Shown here: positions 1 through 9,714 of the stretch, piece after piece
Numbering within the stretch: position 1 is the first letter of the stretch
Layout: every line of letters begins with the position of its first letter
From: Streptomyces sp. NBC_00358
Lineage (GTDB): Bacteria; Actinomycetota; Actinomycetes; Streptomycetales; Streptomycetaceae
Direction of reading: 5' to 3'
Assembly: GCF_036099295.1 (NCBI RefSeq)
Contig: NZ_CP107976.1
Span: 9,235,131 to 9,299,130 of the forward strand
Length of the DNA: 64,000 bases
Program-made: the position numbers and the translations under genes
Notes under the pieces: model-generated
What the model was told of the DNA's origin: nothing
The model's input: only the letters and a program-made list of their open reading frames with translations
Database searches by the model: none

Positions 1-2490
1 CTCATCGGCAAGGTCCTCAACGACCAGGGCTACGGCCAGGATTCCTGGATCATCGCGGGTATGCAGTGGGCCGTCGACCAGCAGGCGGATGTCGTCTCCA
101 TGAGCCTGGGCAATCCCGCGATCGGCGACTGCACCGACCCGGTGGCCCAGGCCGCGCAGCAGCTCTCGCAGAACACCCACACCCTGTTCGTCATCGCCGC
201 CGGCAACGCCGGTTCGGGCACTGAGACCGTTTCCTCGCCCGGTTGCGTGCCCGGCGTGCTGACCGTCGGTGCCGTGGACCGCGACGACACCACGGCGCAG
301 TTCTCCAGCCGCGGTCCCGTCGCCGTCACTCACACCCTCAAGCCCGAGATCGCCGCCCCCGGCGTCGACATCTCGGCGGCCAACGCGGGCGGACGGGGCG
401 TCTACGCCTACCGGACGATGTCCGGTACCTCCATGGCCACCCCGCATGTCGCGGGTGCCGCGGCCGTCGTCCGTCAGGCCCACCCGGACTGGACTGCGCA
501 GCAGATCAAGGCCGCCCTGGTCGCCTCCGCCCGCACCGGCGGCAAGGTCGGCGGCGCCGACCAGACCGGCGCCGGTGTCCTCGACGTGTTCGCCGCGGTG
601 AACCAGAAGGTGCTCTCCGTGCCCGCCGTCCAGGCCGGCAGCTACAACTGGCCGCAGGACGCCTCGGACCGCACCACCGTGCGGGTGCCGTTCACCAACA
701 CCACCGGCCGCGATCTGACCCTGAGACTGAGGGTCAGCGGTGTGCACGGCAACGACGGCAGCGACGTCGACTCCCGCATCGTCCAACTGGATGACGACAA
801 GGTGAGGGTTCCCGCGGGGGCCACCGCCCAGGTGCCGCTGCGGATCGACCCCACCGCCCGCCTGAACGACGCCCAGTACGGTGCGGTCACCGGCCGGATC
901 CTGGCCACCGGCGAAGGTGTGCACGTCTCCGTGCCCGTCACGCTCTACGTCCAGCCGGAGACGGTCACGCTGCGGGTCAAGGTCATCGACCGCAACGGCA
1001 AGCCCGCGGCCGGCTCTTCCTCCCTGGACCTCGTCAAGCTCGACATCGACAAGGGCGAGCGCCGTACCAACGCGGGTGCGACCGACCAGACGTACAGCGT
1101 GCGCCCGGGTGACTACGCTCTCAGCAGTTTCGTGATGTCGTACGACGCGAACAACGCCGCCGAGTCGGTCAGTTACCTCGCGCGGCCGCAACTGCGGATC
1201 ACCCGTGACACCACCGTCGTCCTCGACGCCCGCAAGGCCCACCAACTGAGCCTGCACACCGACCGGCCTTCGACGGTGGACAGCACCACCTTCAGCTACA
1301 GCCGCATTTGGGACGACACCTGGCTGATGGCCGGCTCGGTCGTGATCGGCAAGACCGTCCAGAAGGTCTACGCGGACATCGACGGACGCGCCAGGAACGG
1401 CACCTTCGAGTTCCGGCCCACCTGGCGGGCGATCGGCTCCGAGGACGGGGCGTCCTACGTCTACAACCTGTCGTACCCGACCCGGGGTCCGCTGTACTCC
1501 GATCAGGTCTACAAGCCCAAGGACTCCAGGCTCGCCCAGGTCGCCGAGACGTGGAAGGCCATGGGAAAGGAAAGCGACTACCTCGAGTCGCTGTACGTCC
1601 GCCCCTCCGGGGGTGACAGCGACTACATCGCCGTCAGCCCGTTCGGCGGGGTCCATGTGCCCGGTACCCGCACCGCCTATTACACGACCGGCGACGACGC
1701 CTGGTACCACGGCGCGATGACCAGCTTCCCGTTCGCCGCGTTCATGGGCGACCAGGAACGCACCTACCGGGCCGGACAGCGCAGCGCGGAGGAGTGGTAC
1801 GGCGGCCCCCTGCGGCCTGCCGCGCCGCGCGACGCCGACGGCAAGCTGATGCTGTCCGCCGAGCGGCAGGGCGACCAGATCGGATTCCAGAACGCACTCT
1901 GGGTCGACGGTTCCGGCGACCACTGGTCCTACGGCGGATCGTTCGGCGACCTCGGCAACCTGGCGCTGAAGCGCAACGGCGAGCAGATCGGCACCAGTTA
2001 CGACCCGTACGGCGTGTTCCAGGTGCCGGACGAGGACTCCGCGTACGAACTCACCCAGAACCTGGAGAAGATCCCCTCCTCGGACCGGAACTGGCTGCGC
2101 TCCACCGCCGTCACCACCACATGGAGCTTCCGCTCCCACCGGGAGCCGGACGTCTACTCCCGCGGCCTGCCGATCCTCGCCCCGGCGTACGACCTGCCGG
2201 TGGACGGCATGAACACCCTGCCGGCACAGAGCGGCATCAGGGTCGGCCTGTCGGTCGAGGGCCACGCCGGGTACACCCCGGGCGCGATCACGGAGGCCTC
2301 GCTGTCCTACTCCTACGACGGCGGCACCACCTGGATCCAGGCGCCGACCCAGCGGCGGGGCGGCCGGTGGACGGCCGTCCTCGACCACACCGGCGCCGCC
2401 GGCAAGCAGGTCATGACGAAGGCCACCTTCACCGACGCCAACGGCAACGCGGTCACCCAGACCATCACCCGCGCCTACGACGTCCGGTGA
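1..2490 (+). CDS. Secreted subtilisin-like serine protease (S8), 3' part
   Basis: The frame is open from the first base with no start codon, so the N-terminus lies outside the window. The first ~190 visible residues are the C-terminal half of a subtilase domain: AAGNAGSG carries the oxyanion-hole Asn (visible residue 69), and GTSMATPHVAG carries the catalytic Ser (visible residue 144). The catalytic Asp and His must lie upstream. About 640 residues of beta-rich, Thr/Asp/Tyr-rich sequence follow without a recognised catalytic motif, as in large exported actinomycete subtilases with accessory domains. It presumably cleaves proteins outside the cell. The gene ends in a strong hairpin terminator. 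The family call is firm; the substrate is unknown. Confidence 0.93.
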   Translation, partial: LIGKVLNDQGYGQDSWIIAGMQWAVDQQADVVSMSLGNPAIGDCTDPVAQAAQQLSQNTHTLFVIAAGNAGSGTETVSSPGCVPGVLTVGAVDRDDTTAQFSSRGPVAVTHTLKPEIAAPGVDISAANAGGRGVYAYRTMSGTSMATPHVAGAAAVVRQAHPDWTAQQIKAALVASARTGGKVGGADQTGAGVLDVFAAVNQKVLSVPAVQAGSYNWPQDASDRTTVRVPFTNTTGRDLTLRLRVSGVHGNDGSDVDSRIVQLDDDKVRVPAGATAQVPLRIDPTARLNDAQYGAVTGRILATGEGVHVSVPVTLYVQPETVTLRVKVIDRNGKPAAGSSSLDLVKLDIDKGERRTNAGATDQTYSVRPGDYALSSFVMSYDANNAAESVSYLARPQLRITRDTTVVLDARKAHQLSLHTDRPSTVDSTTFSYSRIWDDTWLMAGSVVIGKTVQKVYADIDGRARNGTFEFRPTWRAIGSEDGASYVYNLSYPTRGPLYSDQVYKPKDSRLAQVAETWKAMGKESDYLESLYVRPSGGDSDYIAVSPFGGVHVPGTRTAYYTTGDDAWYHGAMTSFPFAAFMGDQERTYRAGQRSAEEWYGGPLRPAAPRDADGKLMLSAERQGDQIGFQNALWVDGSGDHWSYGGSFGDLGNLALKRNGEQIGTSYDPYGVFQVPDEDSAYELTQNLEKIPSSDRNWLRSTAVTTTWSFRSHREPDVYSRGLPILAPAYDLPVDGMNTLPAQSGIRVGLSVEGHAGYTPGAITEASLSYSYDGGTTWIQAPTQRRGGRWTAVLDHTGAAGKQVMTKATFTDANGNAVTQTITRAYDVR

Positions 2491-2496
2491 CCACCC

Positions 2497-2540
2497 CGTC
2501 CGGCCGGGCTGCCCAATGGAACGGGCAGCCCGGCCGGACG
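2497..2540 (+). terminator. Intrinsic terminator of the protease gene
   Basis: An 18-bp perfect inverted repeat (2497-2514 with 2523-2540) has an 8-base loop and starts 7 bases after the protease stop codon. There is no T-run, as is usual in Streptomyces. Confidence 0.85.
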
Positions 2541-2901
2541 CCATTGCCACCTGTGATCACCAGGCCAACGAGCAGGTCGCCGCTCCCGGCGGTCACTACC
2601 GGCGGCCCTCTTCCCGACAGCCGGGACCTGGCGCCACTGATTGCGCGGCATCGCGCCGATCCGCGCCCACCAGGGGCACCCGCACTGGTCACGGTTACGA
2701 CGCGGGCCACCGGCCGACGTCGCCTTCATCGACGACGCGGAGCATCGCCAACCGACGGCAACGCCGCGATGCGCGTGCCCTGCCCCACGTCCCGCCACAT
2801 GATCCAAACGACAGGCCCTGGCTTCGCCCGGATCCCAGCGACGACTGCCGCACAGGTGCCGGACTCACGCTCGCCCACAGGCCAAAGGCAATCCGAAGAG
2901 A
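2541..2901. other. No supportable gene
   Basis: This stretch lies between the protease terminator and the 3' end of the lipoprotein pseudogene. Open frames on both strands give Arg/Pro/His-rich translations without start signals or family motifs. I see nothing functional here. Confidence 0.5.
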
Positions 2902-3650
2902 TCAGTAGTCCGCCGTGCCCAGTCGCAGGGGCACTTCGCGATCACGGACGGGCGGCAGGCAGCCGGCGGTCTCGCTGCACGCCCCGTACGTGACGAACAC
3001 CCTTGCGCTGTCGGTGCCTTCGACCCGTCGGACGGGGAGTTCGAGGGTGACCACTCCGTCCTCGTAGACCGGCAGTCCGACGTCGAGGCCAGCCGGGCGC
3101 AGCACCCGCGTCTTCGCGTGGGTGGTCGCCGGACCGGTGGCCCTCAGGCCGCCTTCGGCGCGGATACGGGTCGGTATGCCGATCCCGTCGACGCCGCCGT
3201 TCGGAAGGGTGAGACTCTAGAGGTGAAATTCCCTCTGCTTCGGCCGTAGTTCCGCGAGGATCAGCAAGCTGCCGCCGTGGGATTCCGCCCGCACCGTGAC
3301 GGCCACGCCGCCGGCTGTGAAGGGGGCGGCAGTCGCCGTGGTCCTGCTCTCTCCCTGACCTGCGCACCCGGTGAGTGCGGCAGGGCTGCTAGGAGCGCGC
3401 AGCCGACCCTCGTCCGGCGGGTCCGGAGCCGAACGGCTACTGCCATCGCTTGAGGGTTGTATTCGACGCCGCCCTTAGGTGCCGAGGGGGCAGATGAAGT
3501 CCCGTCCGGTGATGCCGACTTCGCGGTGGACGCCCCCGAGACACCCTCAGTCGTCCGGTGGGAGGTGATGGCGTCGCTGTCACAGCCGCTGAGTGCCGGC
3601 AGGGTGAGTGCGGCCAGTGCCGGTGCGGTGGGAAGCAGGGGACGTCTCAC
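2902..3650 (-). pseudogene. Decayed lipoprotein gene with DsbD-type N-terminal (DsbC-like) domain
   Basis: A GTG start at 3650 follows a good AAGGAG ribosome site and encodes a lipoprotein signal with lipobox LSGC. The frame is lost near 3400-3440, where a second lipobox-like AALTGC appears in the next frame. That frame reads a domain ending FHL-stop-SLTLPNGGVDGIG and then a tail with VTYGACSETAGCLPPV, whose two cysteines resemble the DsbD alpha domain. The TAG at 3217-3219 sits where relatives have Tyr (FHLYS), so one nonsense change and at least one frameshift inactivate the gene. It could also be two fused lipoprotein remnants, since two lipoboxes occur. When intact it would be a membrane-anchored extracellular thiol-redox protein. 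Confidence 0.6.
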
Positions 3651-3895
3651 GTGACTCCTTGTCGTTCTCTTCTCGGAACCGCCCGGCGAACTGGCGCACA
3701 CGCCTGGTCAGGTCCTGCCAGCCGGGCGGGGCGGGGTCATGGACGGGGCCGGGGAACCTCGCCCAGCCCGTCGGGGAACCTCGTCCAGGCCGTCCAGGAA
3801 CACCGCGACACGTCCGCTGGACAGCGACTCCTCTGCACGGGCGAGAGAGGGAGCGTCTGAGGCTCGCCCGACGCCTTCGTCGCGTGGCCCCGTGC

Positions 3896-4378
3896 TCAGC
3901 CGCGCACGGGCATGATGCCGTGCGTCCGGCGGGGTTTGGGGGCATCCAGCATGGTGACGCCGTTGTAGCTGCGGCCTCTGAGGAAAAGCACCGGAGCGGC
4001 GACGAAGGCGACGAAGACGGACACGATGCTGACAGGGAACAGGGTGGGGAGCGACTGGCCCTCGGGCAGGGTGCGGCCGCCCTCGTGGACGGCGTAACCG
4101 AAGGCCACGAAAAAGACGATGACGCTCAGGGCGGCCAGGGCCAGCAGGACGACGCTGGTTCGGCGGGTGCGTTCCTCCGTGCGGACTTCGGCCAGCAGGG
4201 AGGCGTCACACACAGGGCAGGTCAGTTCGACGCTCTGCTTGCCGGACGCCGGTCGGCGTATCTGGTACAGGCTGTCCCGCCAGGTGATCCTGCGAGTCCT
4301 GGTGAGAAAGCCGGTCGTCCGGTCACTGAGGATGTGGCGCACCGACACGTCTACGGTGCCTGGTATCGGTCTGTTCAT
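3896..4378 (-). CDS. Small membrane protein with CxxC motif
   Basis: 160 residues from the ATG at 4378, chosen because the protein begins plausibly there and a GGAGGG lies upstream. The N-terminal ~60 residues are soluble and basic, with a CPVCDAS motif near residue 56 that could hold a metal or a disulfide. Two hydrophobic helices follow (about residues 75-98 and 110-130), then a short basic tail. I do not recognise the family. It stands alone between pseudogenes, with no operon partner. Confidence 0.55.
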   Translation of the reverse strand: MNRPIPGTVDVSVRHILSDRTTGFLTRTRRITWRDSLYQIRRPASGKQSVELTCPVCDASLLAEVRTEERTRRTSVVLLALAALSVIVFFVAFGYAVHEGGRTLPEGQSLPTLFPVSIVSVFVAFVAAPVLFLRGRSYNGVTMLDAPKPRRTHGIMPVRG

Positions 4379-4869
4379 GTCCCCGTGGTCCCCTCCCCGG
4401 CACGCGCCCGAGTAGACGCGAGGGAACACAGTGTCGGGTGCGCGACGACGAGGATCAACCGCTCGCGAAAGGCTTTACCTGACCATACCGATCAGCTGGA
4501 CGATCGTTCCCTGCCTGGGAGTTGCTGCATTCCTGCTCGAAGTCCCGGCGGGACGGGCCCGGCCCGGCTTGTTTTCGGTGAGCTCGAGTGGGCGTGAATG
4601 TCTCGTCCGGACCCCCTTGCCTTCCGGGTGTGCGACGGTCGGGGAGATGACGGCTACGTCTTCCTCGGCACGTGCGTGCTGACGCCGTTGCCTGGGTCGG
4701 CGTCCAAAGGAAGAGATCAAGACCAGCCCGAACAACCACCACCACGGCTCAACTGCACGGGATCAACCAGGCCCCGCTGCAGTACTGGACGGCGGCACTG
4801 GACGGCGGCCCGTTGCCTGGAGGCAACGCCTCGGGAGCCTCCACTGGTCCACGGCCCGTGTGCGCTGGC
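4379..4869. other. Intergenic, no supportable gene
   Basis: Open frames here have no ribosome site and give compositionally odd translations. The right part runs into the degraded IS5 transposase, so it may hold that element's lost 5' end, but I cannot identify an inverted repeat. Confidence 0.45.
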
Positions 4870-5685
4870 TGTTCCGCGAAGGGCGTCCGTCACGAGGGGT
4901 GTACCGCGGGCGGGCGACGCGCGACGTCGGACCAAACCCGGCGGACACCCCGAGAAGTGGTCCCGGCGGGAGATCGTCGACGGCATCCGCTACATCGTCG
5001 ACAACGGCGCGAAATGGCGGGCCCTGCCTGCGGATTCCCCCCCGTTGGGGAGGGCTTGCGGGTTCTTCCGGAGGTGGAACCGGGCCGGGGTGGTCACCTC
5101 CATCCGTGACCAGCTCCGCCACCGGATCCGTACCGGCAAGGGCAGTTGCCCACCTCCGGTGACGCGGAAGGTGGACTCCCAGTCGTTCAAGGAAACCTCC
5201 ACCGTCGGCAAGGACAGCCGCGGCTGAGACACCGCGAAGAAAATCAACGGCCGCAAGCGACACATCACCGTGGACACGCTCGGCTTGCCGGGTGATGATC
5301 ACGGTGAAGCCCGCAGGACATCCAGGACCGCGCCGCTGCCCACGACATGGTCTGGCGCCTGCGCCTCACCCAGCCGCAGATCACCCACGTCTGGGCCGAA
5401 CGCGGCTACGCCGGCGAACTCGTGGACTGGCTCCGCGAACGCCGCCGGCTCACCTGCATCGTCTCCCGGCCCAAAGGCATCAAGGGCTGTGTCGTCCTGC
5501 CCCGACGCCGGAAAGCCGGGCGCACCATCGCCTGGTGCATGAGCACCCCCCGCAACGCACGCGACTACGAACATCTTCCCCAGCACTCCGAAGGACGCCT
5601 GAACTGGGCGCTCATCACCATGACGACCCGGCGCCTGACCCGCGAAGGGCCCCGCAGCGACAACTGGTCGGCTGCTCCAGGGTGA
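4870..5685 (+). pseudogene. IS5-family transposase remnant
   Basis: The pieces align with an IS5-type DDE transposase: IVDGIRYIVDNGAKWRALP near 4970-5030, KVDSQSFK holding the first Asp near 5170, DTAKKINGRKRHITVDTLG after an in-frame TGA at 5224-5229, then in another frame RLRLTQPQITHVWAERGYAG near 5356-5415. The second catalytic position reads Glu (WAER) where the family has Asp. A premature stop, a frameshift and a changed catalytic residue mean it cannot encode transposase. Confidence 0.75.
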
Positions 5686-5784
5686 TTCATGTAAGCGTAT
5701 GGCGCCTGAACAGCCGTCATCGCAGCCCCGCCAAGGCCGACGACCGATCGGAGGCCTCGGGGATCCGCGCTGTCGAGCACGAGC

Positions 5785-6380
5785 TCAACCGGACGGCAGG
5801 GCCGAGGACCACACGCCGAACCACTGCTCAGCGCCGTACTCATCGAACCGCTCCACCTCGGTGAACCCCAGCTTGGCCGCAAGGCGCATCGAGCGGTCGT
5901 TGGCGGTCTGGGTGCAGAGCACCACCGGTTCACTGGGGAGGGCGTCGGCGAACCAGTCGAGTGCCGCTGCGCAGGCCTCGGCGGCGTACCCGCATCCCCA
6001 CGTTTCCGGCAGAAGAACATGTAGCCGAGTTCGGCCTCTCCGGCATCCGGGCGGACGTGACCCGGACGCTCCGCGTCGCGTCGATCGAGCGTGATCATGC
6101 CGATCATCGCTCCGTCGAGATCGATCACGAAGAAGCCAGGGCGCCGCCCCGGCACCTCAGGTGCCGTGCGCTCGAGCTCATCACGCGGTCGAGGGCCACC
6201 GATGTAGGTGCCCACCTCTGGCGAGGCGAACAGCTCGATGAGGGCCACACGGTCGCGGGCCTCGGACTCGCGGAACACGAGCCGCTCGTCCGTAACGGGG
6301 CAGGTGGCCGACACGCTATATTCGGCCCTCGCGCGGTGCTGGAACAGCACTTCGGCAATCTTCTTTCTGGGGCGGGGCAC
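5785..6380 (-). pseudogene. GNAT N-acetyltransferase (RimJ/RimL type), frameshifted
   Basis: The first ~110 codons encode a GNAT fold similar to ribosomal-protein acetyltransferases (ERLVFRESEARDRVALIEL, then GFFVIDLDGAMIGMITLD and ELGYMF). At about 6020 one base is missing: the next frame continues naturally with GCGYAAEACAAALDWF (acetyl-CoA-binding region) and NDRSMRLAAKLGFTEVERF, ending at the stop at 5785-5787. Restoring one base rebuilds an ordinary acetyltransferase of about 180-195 residues. The start is uncertain because homology begins some 30 residues after the ATG at 6380. It is divergent from an intact GNAT gene. Confidence 0.7.
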
Positions 6381-6381
6381 G

Positions 6382-7056
6382 ATGTGGCAAGCACTGTTCC
6401 GCCGGGCTGCCGGACCGCTTCATCCGCCGGTGCACGGTAGGTGCGGTGCGGGCAGGCACGTGTTGCGCAGCGAGCGGCTGCTGCTCTACACGCCGCTCAT
6501 TGCCCTGGACGTAATGGCTCCGGCAGCAGCTGGTTCCGACGCTGAGGCGCAGCGCTGGCTGGGGTCCAGGACTGACGAGCTTGTGCGGCACGAAGACACG
6601 CGAGAGTTGTTGTTGTCCATGCGCGCGGATAACGACCTGTCCGGGTTCGCGCCTCGCGATCGCTTCAAGATGATGAGGAAGCTCGAGAAACGCTCAGATG
6701 GCTTCGTCGGGCTGACCGCGGTGCATGTGGCCGACGGCAGATATGCGGGCGCGACGAGCGTGGACCTGGACTCCGGCGAGATCGGTGGCTGGTTGGCTCC
6801 GGGCTACCGTCGGCAGGGACTGGGTGTCGAGCTGTTCCGCGCGGCCGTCCAACTCGGTCACCGGCATCTCGGCCTCAGGGTCGTACGAGCGGGCGCCGAG
6901 CCGGCGAACAGTGCCTCTCGGGGTGCGCTGAGGGCAGCGGGTTTTACCCCCGCGCCAGGACTGGCACGGTTCACGCTGGGCGACGGACGTGAGATCGACG
7001 CATGCTGGTACCAGCATCGGCAGGAGGCAACTACGCGCTGTCGTGGCGGGAGCTGA
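6382..7056 (+). CDS. GNAT-family N-acetyltransferase
   Basis: About 224 residues from the ATG at 6382, preceded by GGGGCGGGG; recognisable homology begins at LRSERLLLYTPLIALD (~residue 27), so a GTG near 6460 is an alternative start. The core has the GNAT pattern: a strand FVGLTAVHVADGRYAG, SGEIGGWLAPGYRRQGLGVE with the acetyl-CoA pyrophosphate loop R/Q-x-x-G-x-G, and NSASRGALRAAGF. Such enzymes move an acetyl group from acetyl-CoA to an amine; the acceptor is unknown. The neighbouring broken GNAT gene is divergent and not closely similar. Confidence 0.72.
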   Translation: MWQALFRRAAGPLHPPVHGRCGAGRHVLRSERLLLYTPLIALDVMAPAAAGSDAEAQRWLGSRTDELVRHEDTRELLLSMRADNDLSGFAPRDRFKMMRKLEKRSDGFVGLTAVHVADGRYAGATSVDLDSGEIGGWLAPGYRRQGLGVELFRAAVQLGHRHLGLRVVRAGAEPANSASRGALRAAGFTPAPGLARFTLGDGREIDACWYQHRQEATTRCRGGS

Positions 7057-7652
7057 GTCGCCCGCGAGGCAGGTCACTGCTGCCGCTTGCGGACGAGCCG
7101 TTCGCCACCGGGATCACACTCACTCTGCGCGTCGAGCGCTACGGCATGATCACCGAGGTTGAGGGCGGCCTGATGGACGACGGCGAGCTCGGATACCGTC
7201 GTCGCCCTGTCGGGTGACCGCCTTGTTGCCGCCCACTACGGCTCTACCCCAGCGTCTTCGGCGTGGGTGACACGCTCGGCAGCCTCATCACCGGGGTGCT
7301 GTGGGACTTTCGGCACACCGGCCGGCCCCGCAGTGACCGGGGCCGGCCGGACGGACACTCCGGCGCGCCCCGGATCCGGTGCCCACGAACACGATCCGGG
7401 CCGTCGGGCCGCGATCGGCCCGTCACGCATGTCAGGGCACCAGTACCGGCTCTATCCGGTGGGCTAGGTCGTGCAGCCATCACTACCGGGACGGCATTGC
7501 GCCACACACGGATTGGTGACCCGGTGCCCGTCTGAGCGCCGTACGGGCCGCTACCGGCCCGCTGTCGGATCGAGGATCTTGCGCTGCTGGGCGGGCTCCG
7601 CCTCCGTCGTGTTGATCACAGGCTCGACACGTCAACCACGACAGGAGAATTC
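7057..7652. other. Intergenic, with a terminator-like hairpin
   Basis: No convincing gene. Short frames near 7080-7217 lack a start context of their own and overlap the acetyltransferase end. The only clear structure is the hairpin at 7318-7350. The last 15 bases carry the ribosome site (AGGAGA) of the dienelactone hydrolase pseudogene. Confidence 0.5.
7318..7350. terminator. Hairpin, probable terminator
   Basis: A 13-bp perfect GC-only stem (7318-7330 with 7338-7350) with a 7-base loop, 260 bases after the acetyltransferase gene. The distance makes its role uncertain. Confidence 0.5.
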
Positions 7653-8384
7653 ATGCCCACCAAGACCTACAGATGCCCACCGCGGACGGACAGGCCGACG
7701 CGTTCGCCGCCTTCCCCGACGGAGGCGGGCGGCACCCAGGGGTGCTGATGTACACGGAGGGCTTCGGGATCCGGCCCGTGCTGCTGGAGATGGCCCGCGA
7801 ACCGGCCGGGCACGGGTACTCCGTGGTCGTCCCCAACCTCTTCATCCGGCACGGCCCGGCACCGGTGAGCGAACTTCCCGGGTGCATCGGAGAAGAGGTC
7901 CGGCCCGCGCCGTCTTCGCCCAGCTGATGCCCATGATCGAGGTGCACACCACAGAACGTGTCCTGAGCGACGCCAACGCCTATCTCAGTTCGTCACCGCT
8001 CAGCCCGAGTCAGCGCCGGACCGGTCGCGGTGACCGGCTACTGCTCAGGTGGCCTGCTGGCGACGCGCACCGCCGCGGCCCACCCCGGCCAGGTAGCGGC
8101 CCTCGCCGCGTTCCACGGTCCGGCGAGAGTCGACGGACCCGACAGCCTCTCCAAGCTCACGCCGAGGTCCACTTCGGCCACGCCGAGAGCGAGTTGACCC
8201 CCCAGGCCCTCGGCGAGCTCAACCTGGCCTTGGACGCGGCGGGTGTCGGCTACACCTCCCAGATCTACCTCGGCACCGTCCATGGCCTCACCATGTCCGA
8301 CACTGATGCCTTCACCCCGCCGCGCTGCAGCTTCACTGGGACCGCCTGCTGTCCCTTCTCGGCCGCACCCTGACCAAGTGCTGA
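7653..8384 (+). pseudogene. Dienelactone hydrolase-family gene, multiply frameshifted
   Basis: The ATG at 7653 follows AGGAGA. Pieces in different frames rebuild an alpha/beta hydrolase: MPTADGQADAFAAFPDG, GVLMYTEGFGIRPVLLEMA, then GYCSGGLLATRTAAAHPG with the nucleophilic Cys in the family's GYCxGG elbow (near 8035), and HGLTMSD with the catalytic His near 8281, ending LQLHWDRLLSLLGRTLT before the TGA at 8382. At least three frameshifts separate these parts. When intact it would hydrolyse cyclic esters or related substrates in the cytoplasm. Confidence 0.7.
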
Positions 8385-8537
8385 GGCTCCGGCCCGGAAA
8401 TCAAGCCCGAAGTACACGTCTCCGGAGTCCCAGTAATGAGTCGGAGCCGGGGGAGGGCGGGCGCGCCCGCCCTCCCCCGAGGGGCCCTTGAGGCAGAGCT
8501 TGCCCGTCCGGCGGGCGAGCTGTGGTGGGCAGGGCTG

Positions 8538-9275
8538 ATGATCAGCCGACTCCCTCTCGACCAGCAACTTGAGTCCCTTCGCATGGTGCTGTCCTGTAAC
8601 GACATGTTGACGGAGGTCCTGTCGCGGGCGGCGACGCTGGACCTGCCCGGGTGGTATGTGACGGCCGGCTGCCTGTTCCAGACCGTGTGGAACGTCGTCA
8701 CCGGCAGGCCGCCGACGAACGGCATCAAGGACTACGACCTCTTCTACTTCGACAGCGACGACCTGTCCTGGGAGGCCGAAGACACGGTGATCAAGACCGG
8801 ACGCAATGTCTTCGCCGGCCTGCCCGCGGAGGTAGAGATCCGCAACGAAGCGCGAGTTCACCTGTGGTATCAGGACAAGTTCGGTGTCCCGTGTCCGCCG
8901 TATGACTCCACTGAGGCGGCGATCGACAGTTTCGCCGTGACGACCTGCTGCCTCGGAGTACGTGTGGAGGCGAACGGCCAGTGGCGCGTGTATGCGCCGC
9001 ACGGCCTGTCGGACGTGTTCAACCTGGTGGTTCGGCCGAACCCGGTGCTCGCTCCACCGGCGGTCTATGAGGCCAAGGCAGCACGGTGGCGAGAGCAATG
9101 GCCCGAGCTGACTGTTCTGGACTGGCCCTCCATCCCTTGTTCTTCGCAGGGGATCCCGGCCTTCAGGCCGGGCGGGAACCCGATCCTTGGCCTGGAGGCG
9201 CGCAGCGCCGGAGATCACTACGCTTGTGGGGTGACGGTCATCCCGGGCGCTTCTGGTTCTCGATGTAGTCCTTGA
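8538..9275 (+). CDS. Nucleotidyltransferase-fold protein, C-terminus overwritten by an IS
   Basis: From the ATG at 8538 the frame reads a member of the NTP_transf_6 (DUF925-like) family: LPGWYVTAGCLFQTVWNVVTG, the signature GIKDYDLFYFDSDDLSWE, VEIRNEARVHLWY, CPPYDSTEAAIDSFAVTT and NPVLAPPAVYEAKAARWREQWP. Native sequence ends at about ELTVLDWP (near 9130). The remaining ~45 codons are read from the left end of the IS200/IS605 element, so the last few native residues are replaced. The catalytic core is complete and the protein may still fold. Its substrate is unknown. Confidence 0.75.
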   Translation: MISRLPLDQQLESLRMVLSCNDMLTEVLSRAATLDLPGWYVTAGCLFQTVWNVVTGRPPTNGIKDYDLFYFDSDDLSWEAEDTVIKTGRNVFAGLPAEVEIRNEARVHLWYQDKFGVPCPPYDSTEAAIDSFAVTTCCLGVRVEANGQWRVYAPHGLSDVFNLVVRPNPVLAPPAVYEAKAARWREQWPELTVLDWPSIPCSSQGIPAFRPGGNPILGLEARSAGDHYACGVTVIPGASGSRCSP

Positions 9276-9666
9276 CGATGCTCAGCGGTGCGCCGCCGCA
9301 GGACCCCACGAAGTAGGACGGGGACCAGAACACCGAGCCGGTCCCGATCCGGTTGATCCGGCCGGTGTACTCCGCGCGCAGGTAGCGGGAGCTGACGCCT
9401 TTGAGGCTGTTGACGAGTTTGGACAGGGCGATCTTCGGCGGGTAGTGCACGAGCAGGTGGACGTGATCGCCTTCGCCGTTGAACTCCCGCAGTTGCGCGC
9501 CGAAGCTCTCGCACACATCGCGCATGATCTCCTCGCAGCGCGTCAGCATCTCGCCGTCGAAGATCTCCCGCCGGTACTTCGTGACGAACACCAAATGTGC
9601 GTGGAGGTTGAAAACGACATGATTTCCTCGTCGGACATCGGGATCCGGTTCCCACCGCGGTGACAT
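9238..9666 (-). CDS. tnpA: IS200-type Y1 HUH transposase TnpA
   Basis: 142 residues from the ATG at 9666. The protein shows the IS200/IS605 pattern: NLHAHLVFVTKYRREIFDGE at the start, GDHVHLLVHYPP with the HUH metal-binding His pair in the middle, KGVSSRYLR, FWSPSYFVGSCGG, and the catalytic Tyr in IVKDYIENQ near the C-terminus. It nicks and joins single-stranded DNA at the hairpin ends through a 5'-phosphotyrosine. All expected motifs are present and length is normal, so it is probably active. The frame extends far upstream, but that part is only antisense to tnpB. Confidence 0.92.
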   Translation of the reverse strand: MSPRWEPDPDVRRGNHVVFNLHAHLVFVTKYRREIFDGEMLTRCEEIMRDVCESFGAQLREFNGEGDHVHLLVHYPPKIALSKLVNSLKGVSSRYLRAEYTGRINRIGTGSVFWSPSYFVGSCGGAPLSIVKDYIENQKRPG

Positions 9667-9714
9667 ACGCCAAGTGTAGAATCGACTGTACTCGACCGGA
9701 GGGGGGTGGGCTGG

